Assembly (NCBI GenBank): GCA_947498985.1
Contig: CANMMF010000003.1
Span: 372,001-436,000 of the forward strand
Direction of reading: 5' to 3'
From: an uncultured Paracoccaceae bacterium
Lineage (GTDB): Bacteria; Pseudomonadota; Alphaproteobacteria; Rhodobacterales; Rhodobacteraceae
DNA length: 64,000 nt
Part shown: positions 50,404 through 57,964 of the stretch, in pieces
How positions within the stretch are numbered: position 1 is the first letter of the stretch
Layout of the letters: every line of letters begins with the position of its first letter
Notes under the pieces: generated by a model
The model's database searches: none
What the model saw: the letters and a program-made list of their open reading frames with translations, nothing else
Told to the model about the DNA's origin: nothing
Made by a program: the position numbers and the translations under genes

Positions 50404-51380
50404 ATGGGGTCTCCTTGTTGAAACGGGGCGGAAGGTGCGGCGGCGGTGGAGCCGCGCAGGGTCAGGGTCATTGGAATGGCGCTTGGCGCGGGCGCGGCAT
50501 CCGCGTCGTCGATCAGCGCCTGCAGATGGCTGATCGCGGTGCCGGCGATCCGGCCCACATCCTGCGTGACCGTCGAAAGCGCCGGGCGCAGCACGGTGCC
50601 GAAAGGCAGATCGTCGAAACCGATGATGCTGAGATCCTGGGGCACGCGGATCTCGGCCTGATAGGCCTCGCTCAGCACCCGCAACGCCAGCAGATCCGAC
50701 GTGGTCAGCACCGCGGTGACGCCGGAGCGCAGCGCATCGGAGAGCAAGTCCGCGGGGTCGCTGTCCCAGAGGATCCGGCTCTGCGCTCTCCCGCGCAGCA
50801 CCGCATTCATGCCCGCGATCCGGTCGCGCTGCACCTCGGAACTGCGGTCGGCGCCGAGGATCAGCACCTGCCGGTGTCCGAGATCCAGCAGCGCCTGCGC
50901 GGCCAGCCTGCCGCCCTGCGCATGATCCGACGACACGGTGTTGAACGGGTCGGACGGGGTGTGAATGAGCGCGGTCGGGAAAGACTGCACCTTGGGCCGC
51001 GTGCCGCGATGCGGCACGATGATGATCCCGTCGACCCCGCGCTGACGCAGCCGCTCGATGGCGTCGATCTGCTCGGACGCCTCGCCGCGCGAATCGGCGA
51101 TCAGCACGCCGTAGCCTGCATGTTTGGCGGCGATCTCGACGCTTTGCGCAAGCTTGGGGAAGAGCGGGTTCGACAGGTCGGGCATCACCAGCCCGAGAAT
51201 GCCGCTGCGCCCGGTCTTGAGCGCCCGCGCCGCCATGCTGGGCTGAAAGCCGATTTCATCGGCGCGGCGGCGCACCCGTTCGGCCATCGCCGCCGACACC
51301 CGGCCCTTGCCGCTCAGCGCGTTGGAGACCGTGGCCGAGGACACGCCAAGGCTTTCGGCTATGGTCTTGATGCTGGTCAG
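50400..51380 (-). CDS. LacI-family transcriptional regulator, likely CTG start
   Basis: The first ATG/GTG/TTG in frame (GTG 51344, MSSATVSNALSG) would cut off most of the helix-turn-helix. Extending upstream gives LTSIKTIAESLGVSSATVSN, the full LacI HTH, starting at CTG 51380 with GGGAGAG 6 bp upstream; the next upstream in-frame codon block ends at a TAA. The rest is a standard effector domain (GILGLVMPDLSNPLFPKLAQSVE, HDRQGG-like DHAQGGRLAAQALLDLGHRQ, LSIIGFDDLPFGTVLRPALSTV). It probably controls the purine-uptake operon. Palindromes at 51399 and 51445 are candidate operators. Confidence 0.85.
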   Translation of the reverse strand: MTSIKTIAESLGVSSATVSNALSGKGRVSAAMAERVRRRADEIGFQPSMAARALKTGRSGILGLVMPDLSNPLFPKLAQSVEIAAKHAGYGVLIADSRGEASEQIDAIERLRQRGVDGIIIVPHRGTRPKVQSFPTALIHTPSDPFNTVSSDHAQGGRLAAQALLDLGHRQVLILGADRSSEVQRDRIAGMNAVLRGRAQSRILWDSDPADLLSDALRSGVTAVLTTSDLLALRVLSEAYQAEIRVPQDLSIIGFDDLPFGTVLRPALSTVTQDVGRIAGTAISHLQALIDDADAAPAPSAIPMTLTLRGSTAAAPSAPFQQGDPI

Positions 51381-51398
51381 CTGGTCTCTCCCGCCGGG

Positions 51399-51416
51399 CG
51401 CTTAAACGATTAAGCG
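51399..51416. promoter_or_regulatory. LacI-type operator candidate 1
   Basis: CGCTTAAACGATTAAGCG: arms CGCTTAA/TTAAGCG are perfect inverted repeats around ACGA, with the central CG typical of LacI-family operators. It lies 19 bp upstream of the CTG start of the lacI-type gene, consistent with autorepression. Confidence 0.6.
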
Positions 51417-51444
51417 ACAGGCAGGCGCGAGGAGTCAATGATTT

Positions 51445-51462
51445 TGATTATTCGATTAATCA
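51445..51462. promoter_or_regulatory. LacI-type operator candidate 2
   Basis: TGATTATTCGATTAATCA: arms TGATTA/TAATCA around TTCGAT, again with a central CG. It shares the ATTAA-type half with site 1, centred 46 bp away. Its AT-rich context also suits a promoter. Confidence 0.5.
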
Positions 51463-51546
51463 GATGTGTCGACCCACGGTCTGACCGCCGTCAGAGGTGC
51501 GCTCCGCGATGTGTGAAGACCGATGCCGATGGGGAAGCTTGCTTGC

Positions 51547-51564
51547 CTACCTGTCGACAGGTAG
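51547..51564. promoter_or_regulatory. Perfect 18-bp palindrome, candidate TetR operator
   Basis: CTACCTGTCGACAGGTAG is fully self-complementary and lies 41 bp upstream of the cupin ATG, whose downstream neighbour encodes a TetR-type regulator. Perfect palindromes of this size are typical TetR-family operators. Confidence 0.65.
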
Positions 51565-51604
51565 ACAGATCTCAACCCCGCCCGTTCACAAAGGAGCCGC
51601 CGTT

Positions 51605-52273
51605 ATGCATCTGAACGCCGATTTCGATGCCAGAGTGCTTGTGCAGTCCGACGCGCTGGACTGGCAGGCCTCGCCGATGGCGGGCGTCGACCGGCGCATG
51701 CTGGACCGGATCGGAGGGGAGACCGCGCGGGCCACGTCGATCGTGCGCTACGCGCCCGGCAGCCGGTTCTCGGCCCACACCCACACCGGGGGAGAGGAGT
51801 TTATCGTGCTCGACGGCGTCTTTCAGGACGAGCATGGCGACTATCCGGCGGGCACGTATGTGCGCAATCCGCCAGGCTCGCGGCACACCCCCGGTTCCGC
51901 GCCGGGCTGCACGATTTTTGTCAAGCTCTGGCAGTTCGACCTCTCCGACCGCACGCAGTTTCGCAAGGACATGGCCGCCGGGCTTGGCGCGCCGCTCGAC
52001 GGTGTGGCCCGCGCGATCCTGCATGAGGATGCGCGTGAAACCGTGCAATTCGCCGTGCTGCAGCCCGGCGCGACCCTGACCGAAACCGCCGCGGGCGGTG
52101 TGGAGATCCTGGTGATCGACGGCACGCTCGACACTCAGGCGGAGGGGTTGCGCAAAGGCTCCTGGCTGCGGGTGCCCGATGGCGAAGGGGTGACGCTGAC
52201 GGCGGGCGCGGAGGGGGCCAGGCTCTGGTTCAAGACCGGGCATCTGCCCTATGCCCGACCGCCCGAAGTCTGA
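51605..52273 (+). CDS. ChrR-like double-cupin protein
   Basis: The 222-residue protein has an N-terminal cupin with [24 protein letters not shown], and [14 protein letters not shown], i.e. the HxHx(n)E and H metal-ligand motifs. A second, weaker cupin-like half follows ([19 protein letters not shown]). The arrangement resembles the cupin domain of ChrR anti-sigma factors but lacks their zinc-binding anti-sigma domain. It may be a metal-dependent dioxygenase or sensor. GGAGCCGCC precedes the ATG at 51605. Operon with the TetR gene (115-bp gap). Confidence 0.82.
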   Translation: MHLNADFDARVLVQSDALDWQASPMAGVDRRMLDRIGGETARATSIVRYAPGSRFSAHTHTGGEEFIVLDGVFQDEHGDYPAGTYVRNPPGSRHTPGSAPGCTIFVKLWQFDLSDRTQFRKDMAAGLGAPLDGVARAILHEDARETVQFAVLQPGATLTETAAGGVEILVIDGTLDTQAEGLRKGSWLRVPDGEGVTLTAGAEGARLWFKTGHLPYARPPEV

Positions 52274-52387
52274 GCATGCCCGCAGCGGAACACCTGCCGC
52301 ATCCGCCCCGCCGAGACCGGACCGTCCGGGATGAGACCGCCGCGGCGACAGCCGCGCGGCCGCCGAGAGACCAAAGGCGGCAGCGTC

Positions 52388-52951
52388 GTGACAGCTGACA
52401 CGCGCACATCGCTTCTGCAGGCGGCGGAGCGGGCTGCACGGCGAAGGGGATATGACGGTTTCAGCTTTGCGCATCTGGCCGCCGATGTCGGCATCCGCAA
52501 AGCCTCTATCCATCACCACTTTCCAACCAAACCGGCGCTCGCACTGGCGCTGGTCAAAAATTACCGGGCGGAGATGACCGTGGCGCTGGACGCGATATCG
52601 GAACGGCACGCGACAGCGGCGGAGCAACTGCGCGCGTTGGTGGCGCATTACCGCGCGGCGCTCATGGATGGAGAGGGCCTGTGCCTTTGTGTGGCGCTCT
52701 CGGTGAGCCGCGAAGCGCTGCGCGATGATGTGGCGGAGGAGATCGCGTGTTTCCGCGCCGACGTGATCCGCTGGCTGAGCGGGGTTTTTGCGCATGACGG
52801 GCATGCGGAGGGCCGCGCCCTGACGGCAGCCCGGGCGGCGCTGGCGCTACTGGAAGGCGCGCAGCTTGCCGCGCGCTGCGCGCGAAACCCCAGGCCCTTT
52901 GACGATGCGACGGCGCAGTTTGCCCGGCAAGCGGCGCGCCTTACCGGCTGA
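52388..52951 (+). CDS. TetR-family transcriptional regulator
   Basis: The 187-residue protein has an N-terminal TetR DNA-binding domain: TRTSLLQAAERAARRRGYDGFSFAHLAADVGIRKASIHHHFPTKPALALALV. The ligand-binding part is variable, with LCLCVALSVSREAL as a possible Cys-containing pocket. Start GTG 52388 is preferred (VTADTRTSL), with AAAGGCGGC upstream. It follows the cupin gene and probably represses both through the palindrome at 51547. Confidence 0.88.
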   Translation: MTADTRTSLLQAAERAARRRGYDGFSFAHLAADVGIRKASIHHHFPTKPALALALVKNYRAEMTVALDAISERHATAAEQLRALVAHYRAALMDGEGLCLCVALSVSREALRDDVAEEIACFRADVIRWLSGVFAHDGHAEGRALTAARAALALLEGAQLAARCARNPRPFDDATAQFARQAARLTG

Positions 52952-52967
52952 CGCCGGACGCTGCGGT

Positions 52968-54197
52968 TCAGTGCGGGCGCTGGCGCAGCTCGAACATGTG
53001 CTTGTCCTCGACATTGAAGATCGCGCCCACCGTCTTGAACACCGCAAGCGCCTCGCCCAATGCCTGCGCGGAGTTCACGCCGACCTTTTCATAGACCGCC
53101 TGGATCTGGTTGCGGATGGTCTTTTCGGCGCGGCCCGTGAGGCTCGCGATCTCGGACGGGCTGTGACCGACAACAAGCGCCGAGCAGACCTCCGCCTCGC
53201 GCGGGCTCAGCTCGAACACATCACGCAAAAGCCCCGGATTGACCGGTTCGTCGCCATGGCTGCCCACAAAGATCGCATACATGCGACGGGCGTCGAACAG
53301 ATCGCGGTCGGCCTCGGCGGCATCGGCCATCGAGGGATGAAACGGCGCGATGCAGAGCGACACCGTGCCCTCGAGGTTCTCGATCCGCAGCCCGGTCGGC
53401 ACCTGGTTGCGCTCGAGCCCCGCAATGCGCGCCCGCATCGCGCGGGTGTTTCCGGCGTCGATCATCTGCAGGATGCCGTCCGGCCCGCTGCGAAACAGCA
53501 CGTCGCGCTCCAGCAGCCGGCGCCCGGCGGCGTTGGAAAACACCAGCCGCGCATCCTTGTCGGTGACCAGCATCGGCAGGGCGATGGCGTCCAGAAAGCC
53601 CTGAAAGGTCTCCGAGGCCTGCCGGGCCATGCGCAACGCCCGCGCGATGCGTGTGGCGCGCACCACATGTGGCGACAGCAGCTCGAACAGCGCCTTCAAC
53701 CCGTCGGGATCGGGAGTGTCGGCGCCATTTTCGATCTCGAAAAAGATGAACACGGCCTCGCGCGGGCCGCTTTGCGCGAATTTCAGCGACACCCAGTGGC
53801 CGATCCCGGCAGGGGCCAGCACGGTCTTGTAGGAGGTCGAGTCGCGGAACTCGGCATCGGTGAAGATGTCGCGGGAATAATAGACGTCGCCGATCCTGGG
53901 ATCGATCCGACGCAAGAGCTCGCGCCGGTGGTCGTTCTGGTCGTCCGAGATATCGCGCACCTTGCCGTCGTCGGTGTGCCGGTCATAGACCGCGCGCGAG
54001 TCGGTGTTGAACCCGTCGGGGCTGTACATTCCGATGAACTTCTCGCCCTCCTGGGTATAGACGGCGCCGAGAAAGCCGGGAAACCGCGTGTTGAGCTCGG
54101 CCAGCAGCGATTGCCATTGCCGGGTCTCGAGCGCTGAATCGTAGACCGTGCCGATCAGATCGCTGAGCTCGGCGAGCTGCGCCTGTGTCGTGCTCAT
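52968..54197 (-). CDS. LuxR-family (GerE-type HTH) transcriptional regulator
   Basis: The 409-residue protein ends with a LuxR-type HTH: FELSPREAEVCSALVVGHSPSEIASLTGRAEKTIRNQIQAVYEKVGV. The N-terminal 340 residues hold a PAS-like segment (FQGFLDAIALPMLVTDKDARLVFSNAAGRRLL) and an uncharacterised sensor region. GGAGGG precedes the ATG at 54197. It is divergent from urtA, with 429 bp between, and could regulate urea uptake, but this is only positional. Confidence 0.87.
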   Translation of the reverse strand: MSTTQAQLAELSDLIGTVYDSALETRQWQSLLAELNTRFPGFLGAVYTQEGEKFIGMYSPDGFNTDSRAVYDRHTDDGKVRDISDDQNDHRRELLRRIDPRIGDVYYSRDIFTDAEFRDSTSYKTVLAPAGIGHWVSLKFAQSGPREAVFIFFEIENGADTPDPDGLKALFELLSPHVVRATRIARALRMARQASETFQGFLDAIALPMLVTDKDARLVFSNAAGRRLLERDVLFRSGPDGILQMIDAGNTRAMRARIAGLERNQVPTGLRIENLEGTVSLCIAPFHPSMADAAEADRDLFDARRMYAIFVGSHGDEPVNPGLLRDVFELSPREAEVCSALVVGHSPSEIASLTGRAEKTIRNQIQAVYEKVGVNSAQALGEALAVFKTVGAIFNVEDKHMFELRQRPH

Positions 54198-54626
54198 CTC
54201 TGGCCCTCCTTCCGCACTGCCCGTCGCGCGTGCCATCCGCAGCGGTCCTCACGATCGGCTGCGAGATCGTCCGCGCCGCGGGTCAAAGTTGACCCTACGT
54301 CAAGCGTACGAGCCGCATCGCTGCGCAATCAAGCTGAAAGCGTGCCGCCCTCAATACACGTCAAAGGCGTATCGGCCCTGCCGGTTGCCTGCTCTGTCCG
54401 CGCCGGAGCGAAAGACGCCCAAAAAGGCGACGCTTGCGGCGTGAAAGCTGACGTCACGGCAGCCAGAGCGCGTCTGCGCCGCACATTTATCGGGCGTTTG
54501 CGGATAATGCGCCTCAATTTACGACACAATTCTGCATCGCAGCATCCCCGTTCGCGTCTTTCCATGGCCGCGCGCGCCGCTGCGCGACATCGTTCGGGCG
54601 GTTTCACAAACATGGAAAGCTGACCG
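54198..54626. other. 429-bp divergent intergenic region before urtA
   Basis: No gene supported. It contains TGACGTCA at about 54449 and a locally AT-rich stretch near 54484-54535 (TTTGCGGATAATGC-like), which may carry the urtA promoter. I see no convincing sigma-54 or NtrC site. GGAAAGC precedes the urtA ATG. Confidence 0.35.
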
Positions 54627-55898
54627 ATGAATCGCACCTCTCTGCTCGCACTTGCCCTGTTGCTGCCTGCCGCGCCCGCCCTTGCCCAGGATTGCCCGAT
54701 CAAGGTCGGCGTCCTGCATTCGCTCTCCGGCACGATGGCCATCTCCGAAACGACGCTCAAGGACACGGTCGAGATGCTGGTGGATCAGCAGAACGACAAG
54801 GGCGGCCTGCTGGGCTGCGATGTCGAGGCGGTGGTGGTCGACCCGGCCTCCGACTGGCCGCTCTTTGCCGAAAAGGCGCGCGAACTGATCACCGTCGAGG
54901 AGGTCGACGTGATCTTTGGCTCCTGGACCTCGGTCAGCCGCAAGTCCGCGCTGCCGGTGCTCGAGGAGCTCAACGGCCTGATGTTCTACCCGGTGCAGTA
55001 TGAAGGCGAGGAAAGCTCCAAGAACGTGTTCTACACCGGTGCCGCGCCGAACCAGCAGGCCATTCCGGCGGTGGACTACTTCCTCGAAGAGCTGGGTGTG
55101 GAGCGGTTCGCGCTGCTGGGTACCGACTATGTCTACCCGCGCACCACCAACAACATTCTCGAGGCCTACCTCAAGTCCAAGGGCATCGCCGAGGAAGACA
55201 TCTTCGTGAACTACACCCCCTTCGGCCATTCCGACTGGGCGACCATCGTGGGTGACGTGGTGGAGATGAGCGAAGACGGCCGCCAGGTCGGCGTGATCTC
55301 CACCATCAACGGCGACGCCAATATCGGCTTTTACAAGGAGCTGGCGGCAGCCGAAATCAGCGCCGACGACATCCCGGTTGTCGCCTTCTCGGTGGGTGAG
55401 GAAGAGCTTTCGGGCCTCGATACGACCAACCTCGTGGGCCACCTCGCGGCATGGAACTACTTCCAGTCCGCGGACACCGATGCCAATGCCGAATTTGTCG
55501 CCGCGTGGAAGTCGCGCATGGGTGAGGACCGCGTGACCAACGACCCGATGGAGGCGCATTACATCGGCTTCAACATGTGGGCCAACGCGGTCGAGGCGGC
55601 GGGCACCACGGATGTGGATGCGGTCCGCACGGCGATGTACGGGCAGGAATTTCCCAACCTGACCGGCGGCACCGCGGTCATGCTGCCGAACCACCACCTC
55701 GCCAAGCCGGTGCTGATCGGCGAGATCACCGAGGACGGTCAGTTCGACATCGTGAGCCAGACCTCCGAGGTCGAGGGCGACGCCTGGACCGACCATCTGC
55801 CCGAAAGCGCCAAGCTGATGTCCGACTGGCCGGGCAAGGGCTGCGGCATGTGGAACACCGAAACCGAAAGCTGCGTGCAGATCCAGTCGAACTACTGA
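54627..55898 (+). CDS. urtA: Urea ABC transporter substrate-binding protein
   Basis: The 423-residue protein has a signal peptide (LALALLLPAAPALAQD) and the UrtA/amide-binding fold: IKVGVLHSLSGTMAISETTLKDTVEMLVDQ, VVVDPASDWPLFAEKARELI, FGSWTSVSRKSALPVLEELNGLMFYPVQYEGEESS, and TGGTAVMLPNHHLAKPVLIGEI. Length fits UrtA. It binds urea in the periplasm. A strong double hairpin follows it (55909-56010), which may keep its mRNA in excess over the membrane components. Confidence 0.95.
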   Translation: MNRTSLLALALLLPAAPALAQDCPIKVGVLHSLSGTMAISETTLKDTVEMLVDQQNDKGGLLGCDVEAVVVDPASDWPLFAEKARELITVEEVDVIFGSWTSVSRKSALPVLEELNGLMFYPVQYEGEESSKNVFYTGAAPNQQAIPAVDYFLEELGVERFALLGTDYVYPRTTNNILEAYLKSKGIAEEDIFVNYTPFGHSDWATIVGDVVEMSEDGRQVGVISTINGDANIGFYKELAAAEISADDIPVVAFSVGEEELSGLDTTNLVGHLAAWNYFQSADTDANAEFVAAWKSRMGEDRVTNDPMEAHYIGFNMWANAVEAAGTTDVDAVRTAMYGQEFPNLTGGTAVMLPNHHLAKPVLIGEITEDGQFDIVSQTSEVEGDAWTDHLPESAKLMSDWPGKGCGMWNTETESCVQIQSNY

Positions 55899-55908
55899 TC
55901 CGCGAGAA

Positions 55909-56010
55909 GGCCGGCGCCGCGTTCCGGGGCCGGCCGTTCACCATCCGCGCAGGGCAGGGGTCTCCCCCCGCCGACCATCGGATCCGGCGGGGATGACCCC
56001 CGCCCTGCGC
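55909..56010 (+). other. Double hairpin between urtA and urtB
   Basis: GGCCGGC/GCCGGCC (55909-55935) is followed by a longer imperfect stem of about 25 bp. Its left arm is 55947-55972 (starts GCGCAGGGCAGGGG); its right arm is 55986-56010 (ends CGCCCTGCGC), around a 13-nt loop. It sits in the only sizeable gap of the urt genes and parallels the hairpin after the other binding-protein gene at 49338. Confidence 0.65.
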
Positions 56011-56026
56011 CTTGCCGGGACCCGTC

Positions 56027-57964
56027 ATGCGTCTTTTCCTCGCCATCGTTTTCCTGTTCACGCTCGGCCTGCCCGCCGCGGCCCAGCAAGATGCGCTGCA
56101 AACGGCGCTGCAGGCCCATGGCGATCAGATCGCCAAGCCCTCGCGCCGAACCATCCAGCCGGTGCTCGACGATCTGGCGGCCTCCGGTCTCGATGGCATG
56201 CCCGCGTTTCTAGAGGCCTGGGCGGCCAAGGAGGTGGTCCGCAAGGAGGCCGATGGCCTCTTTTACTACGGCAGCCGCGACGGAGACGTCTATGTCCTGC
56301 GCTCGGTCGAGGATGGCAGCGATGCCGGGACGGTCGGGCGGCGCGACGCCAGAGAGCTCAAACCCAATGCCGGTGTGCGCAAGCTGATTGCCACCGCACT
56401 GGTGCAGTTTCAGCTGAACGATCCCGATCCCGACCGCCGCCGGGCGGCGCTCGATGCGTTGTCGCGCAATCCCACCCCGGATCTTCTGGCGCCGCTGCGC
56501 GCCTCCATCGAGGGGGAGGAGAACCGCGCCATCCGCGACCGCAAGGAGGCGCTCGACCGGCTGATCACCATCCGCTTCGGCGACGATCCCGCGCGCCGGA
56601 TCGAGGCCATCGACTGGATGGCCGACCGGATCTCGCTCGAGGCGCGCGCGGCGCTCAACGCGGTGCTCACCACCGACATGGTGGTCGGTGACCCAACCGA
56701 AGATGCCAATGTCGCGCGCCTGCTTCGGGTCGGAGAGGACCTGAGCGAAGCCGAGGCGCTGGCGCGTCTGGCAGAGGCCGGCATCCTGCCCGATACGGTC
56801 TCCCGCGCGGATCGCGACGCCGCGCTGATCGCCGCCATCCGAAACAACGCCGTGGCCGATCGCCCGGTGGCCACACTCGACACCGAAGAGGCGCGGTGGG
56901 CGGCCTACGAGGCGCTGGCCGGTGACGGGCTTGTGCCGCCCCGCCCGCCCGCGGATGCTGTGGCCACGCTCATCGCCCAGAACCCGATCCATGCCGTCTA
57001 TGACGAACCCGACCCGGCGGTGACCGCCGCCGCAGAGGCCGCGCTGTCGCAGGTCGAGGCCCGCGTCGCCCGCGCTCAGGCCGCCGATCTGGGGCTCGAT
57101 GCGCTCAGCCTGATGTCGATCTACTTTCTCGCCGCCATCGGCCTTGCCATCACCTTCGGTGTCATGGGGGTCATCAACATGGCGCATGGCGAGTTCATCA
57201 TGATCGGCGCCTATACCGGCTATGTGGTGCAGACCGTCGTGCCCGATTACACCGTTTCGCTGATCATCGCGCTGCCGCTGGCCTTCCTGGTCGCCGCCGC
57301 GGCGGGAGTGGCGCTGGAACGGCTGGTGATCCGGCATCTCGCGCACCGCCCGCTGGAGACGCTGCTGGCCACCTTCGGCATCTCCATCGCGCTGCAGCAG
57401 ATCTTCAAGAACATCTTCGGCACGCAGGCGGTGCCGCTCACCTCTCCGGACTGGCTGGCCGGCGCCTGGGTGCTCAACGACGTAGTGGGGATCAGCTATA
57501 TCCGCATCGCGATCTTCGTGATGGCGCTGCTGTTTCTGGCGCTGCTGGTCTTCATTCTGCGCCGCACGAGGCTGGGGCTCGAAGTGCGCGCGGTCACGCA
57601 AAACCCCGGCATGGCCGCTTCGCTCGGTGTCGATCCCGACCGGGTCGGCATGGCGACCTTCGCGCTGGGCTCCGGCATCGCCGGTGTGGCGGGTGTCGCC
57701 ATCGGGCTCTTCGCGCAGGTCACCTCCGAGATGGGCGCGGGCTATATTGTGCAAAGCTTCATGACGGTGGTTGTGGGCGGGGTCGGCTCTGTCTTCGGCA
57801 CGCTGGCGGGGGCGGGCATGATCGGCGGGCTGCAAAAGGGCATCGAATGGCTCAACCCGTCGAACACGCTGGCGGCGCAGACCTACATGATCCTCTTCAT
57901 CATCCTCTTCATTCAGGTCCGCCCGCGCGGCATCGTCCCGCAAAAGGGAAGGTTTGTGCAATGA
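56027..57964 (+). CDS. urtB: Urea ABC transporter permease UrtB (long form)
   Basis: The 645-residue protein has a signal-like N-terminus (MRLFLAIVFLFTLGLPAAAQ) and a periplasmic/repeat-like extension of about 340 residues. A LivH-type permease core follows: MSIYFLAAIGLAITFGVMGVINMAHGEF, TLLATFGISIALQQIFKNIFGTQAVPL, the EAA-like loop LEVRAVTQNPGMAASLGVDPDRV and VVVGGVGSVFGTLAGAG. The extension is known in UrtB proteins. ATG 56027 is chosen; the upstream hairpin would otherwise be coding. It overlaps urtC by 4 bp. Confidence 0.93.
   Translation: MRLFLAIVFLFTLGLPAAAQQDALQTALQAHGDQIAKPSRRTIQPVLDDLAASGLDGMPAFLEAWAAKEVVRKEADGLFYYGSRDGDVYVLRSVEDGSDAGTVGRRDARELKPNAGVRKLIATALVQFQLNDPDPDRRRAALDALSRNPTPDLLAPLRASIEGEENRAIRDRKEALDRLITIRFGDDPARRIEAIDWMADRISLEARAALNAVLTTDMVVGDPTEDANVARLLRVGEDLSEAEALARLAEAGILPDTVSRADRDAALIAAIRNNAVADRPVATLDTEEARWAAYEALAGDGLVPPRPPADAVATLIAQNPIHAVYDEPDPAVTAAAEAALSQVEARVARAQAADLGLDALSLMSIYFLAAIGLAITFGVMGVINMAHGEFIMIGAYTGYVVQTVVPDYTVSLIIALPLAFLVAAAAGVALERLVIRHLAHRPLETLLATFGISIALQQIFKNIFGTQAVPLTSPDWLAGAWVLNDVVGISYIRIAIFVMALLFLALLVFILRRTRLGLEVRAVTQNPGMAASLGVDPDRVGMATFALGSGIAGVAGVAIGLFAQVTSEMGAGYIVQSFMTVVVGGVGSVFGTLAGAGMIGGLQKGIEWLNPSNTLAAQTYMILFIILFIQVRPRGIVPQKGRFVQ

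Noticed and set aside
50400-51344. Truncated LacI regulator lacking the first HTH helix
   Set aside because: The missing helix is encoded in frame immediately upstream and a CTG start with a good ribosome site explains it; no frameshift is needed.
54198-54626. Sigma-54 promoter or urea/nitrogen riboswitch before urtA
   Set aside because: The nearest sigma-54-like string lacks the -24 GG, and I found no conserved riboswitch structure by eye.
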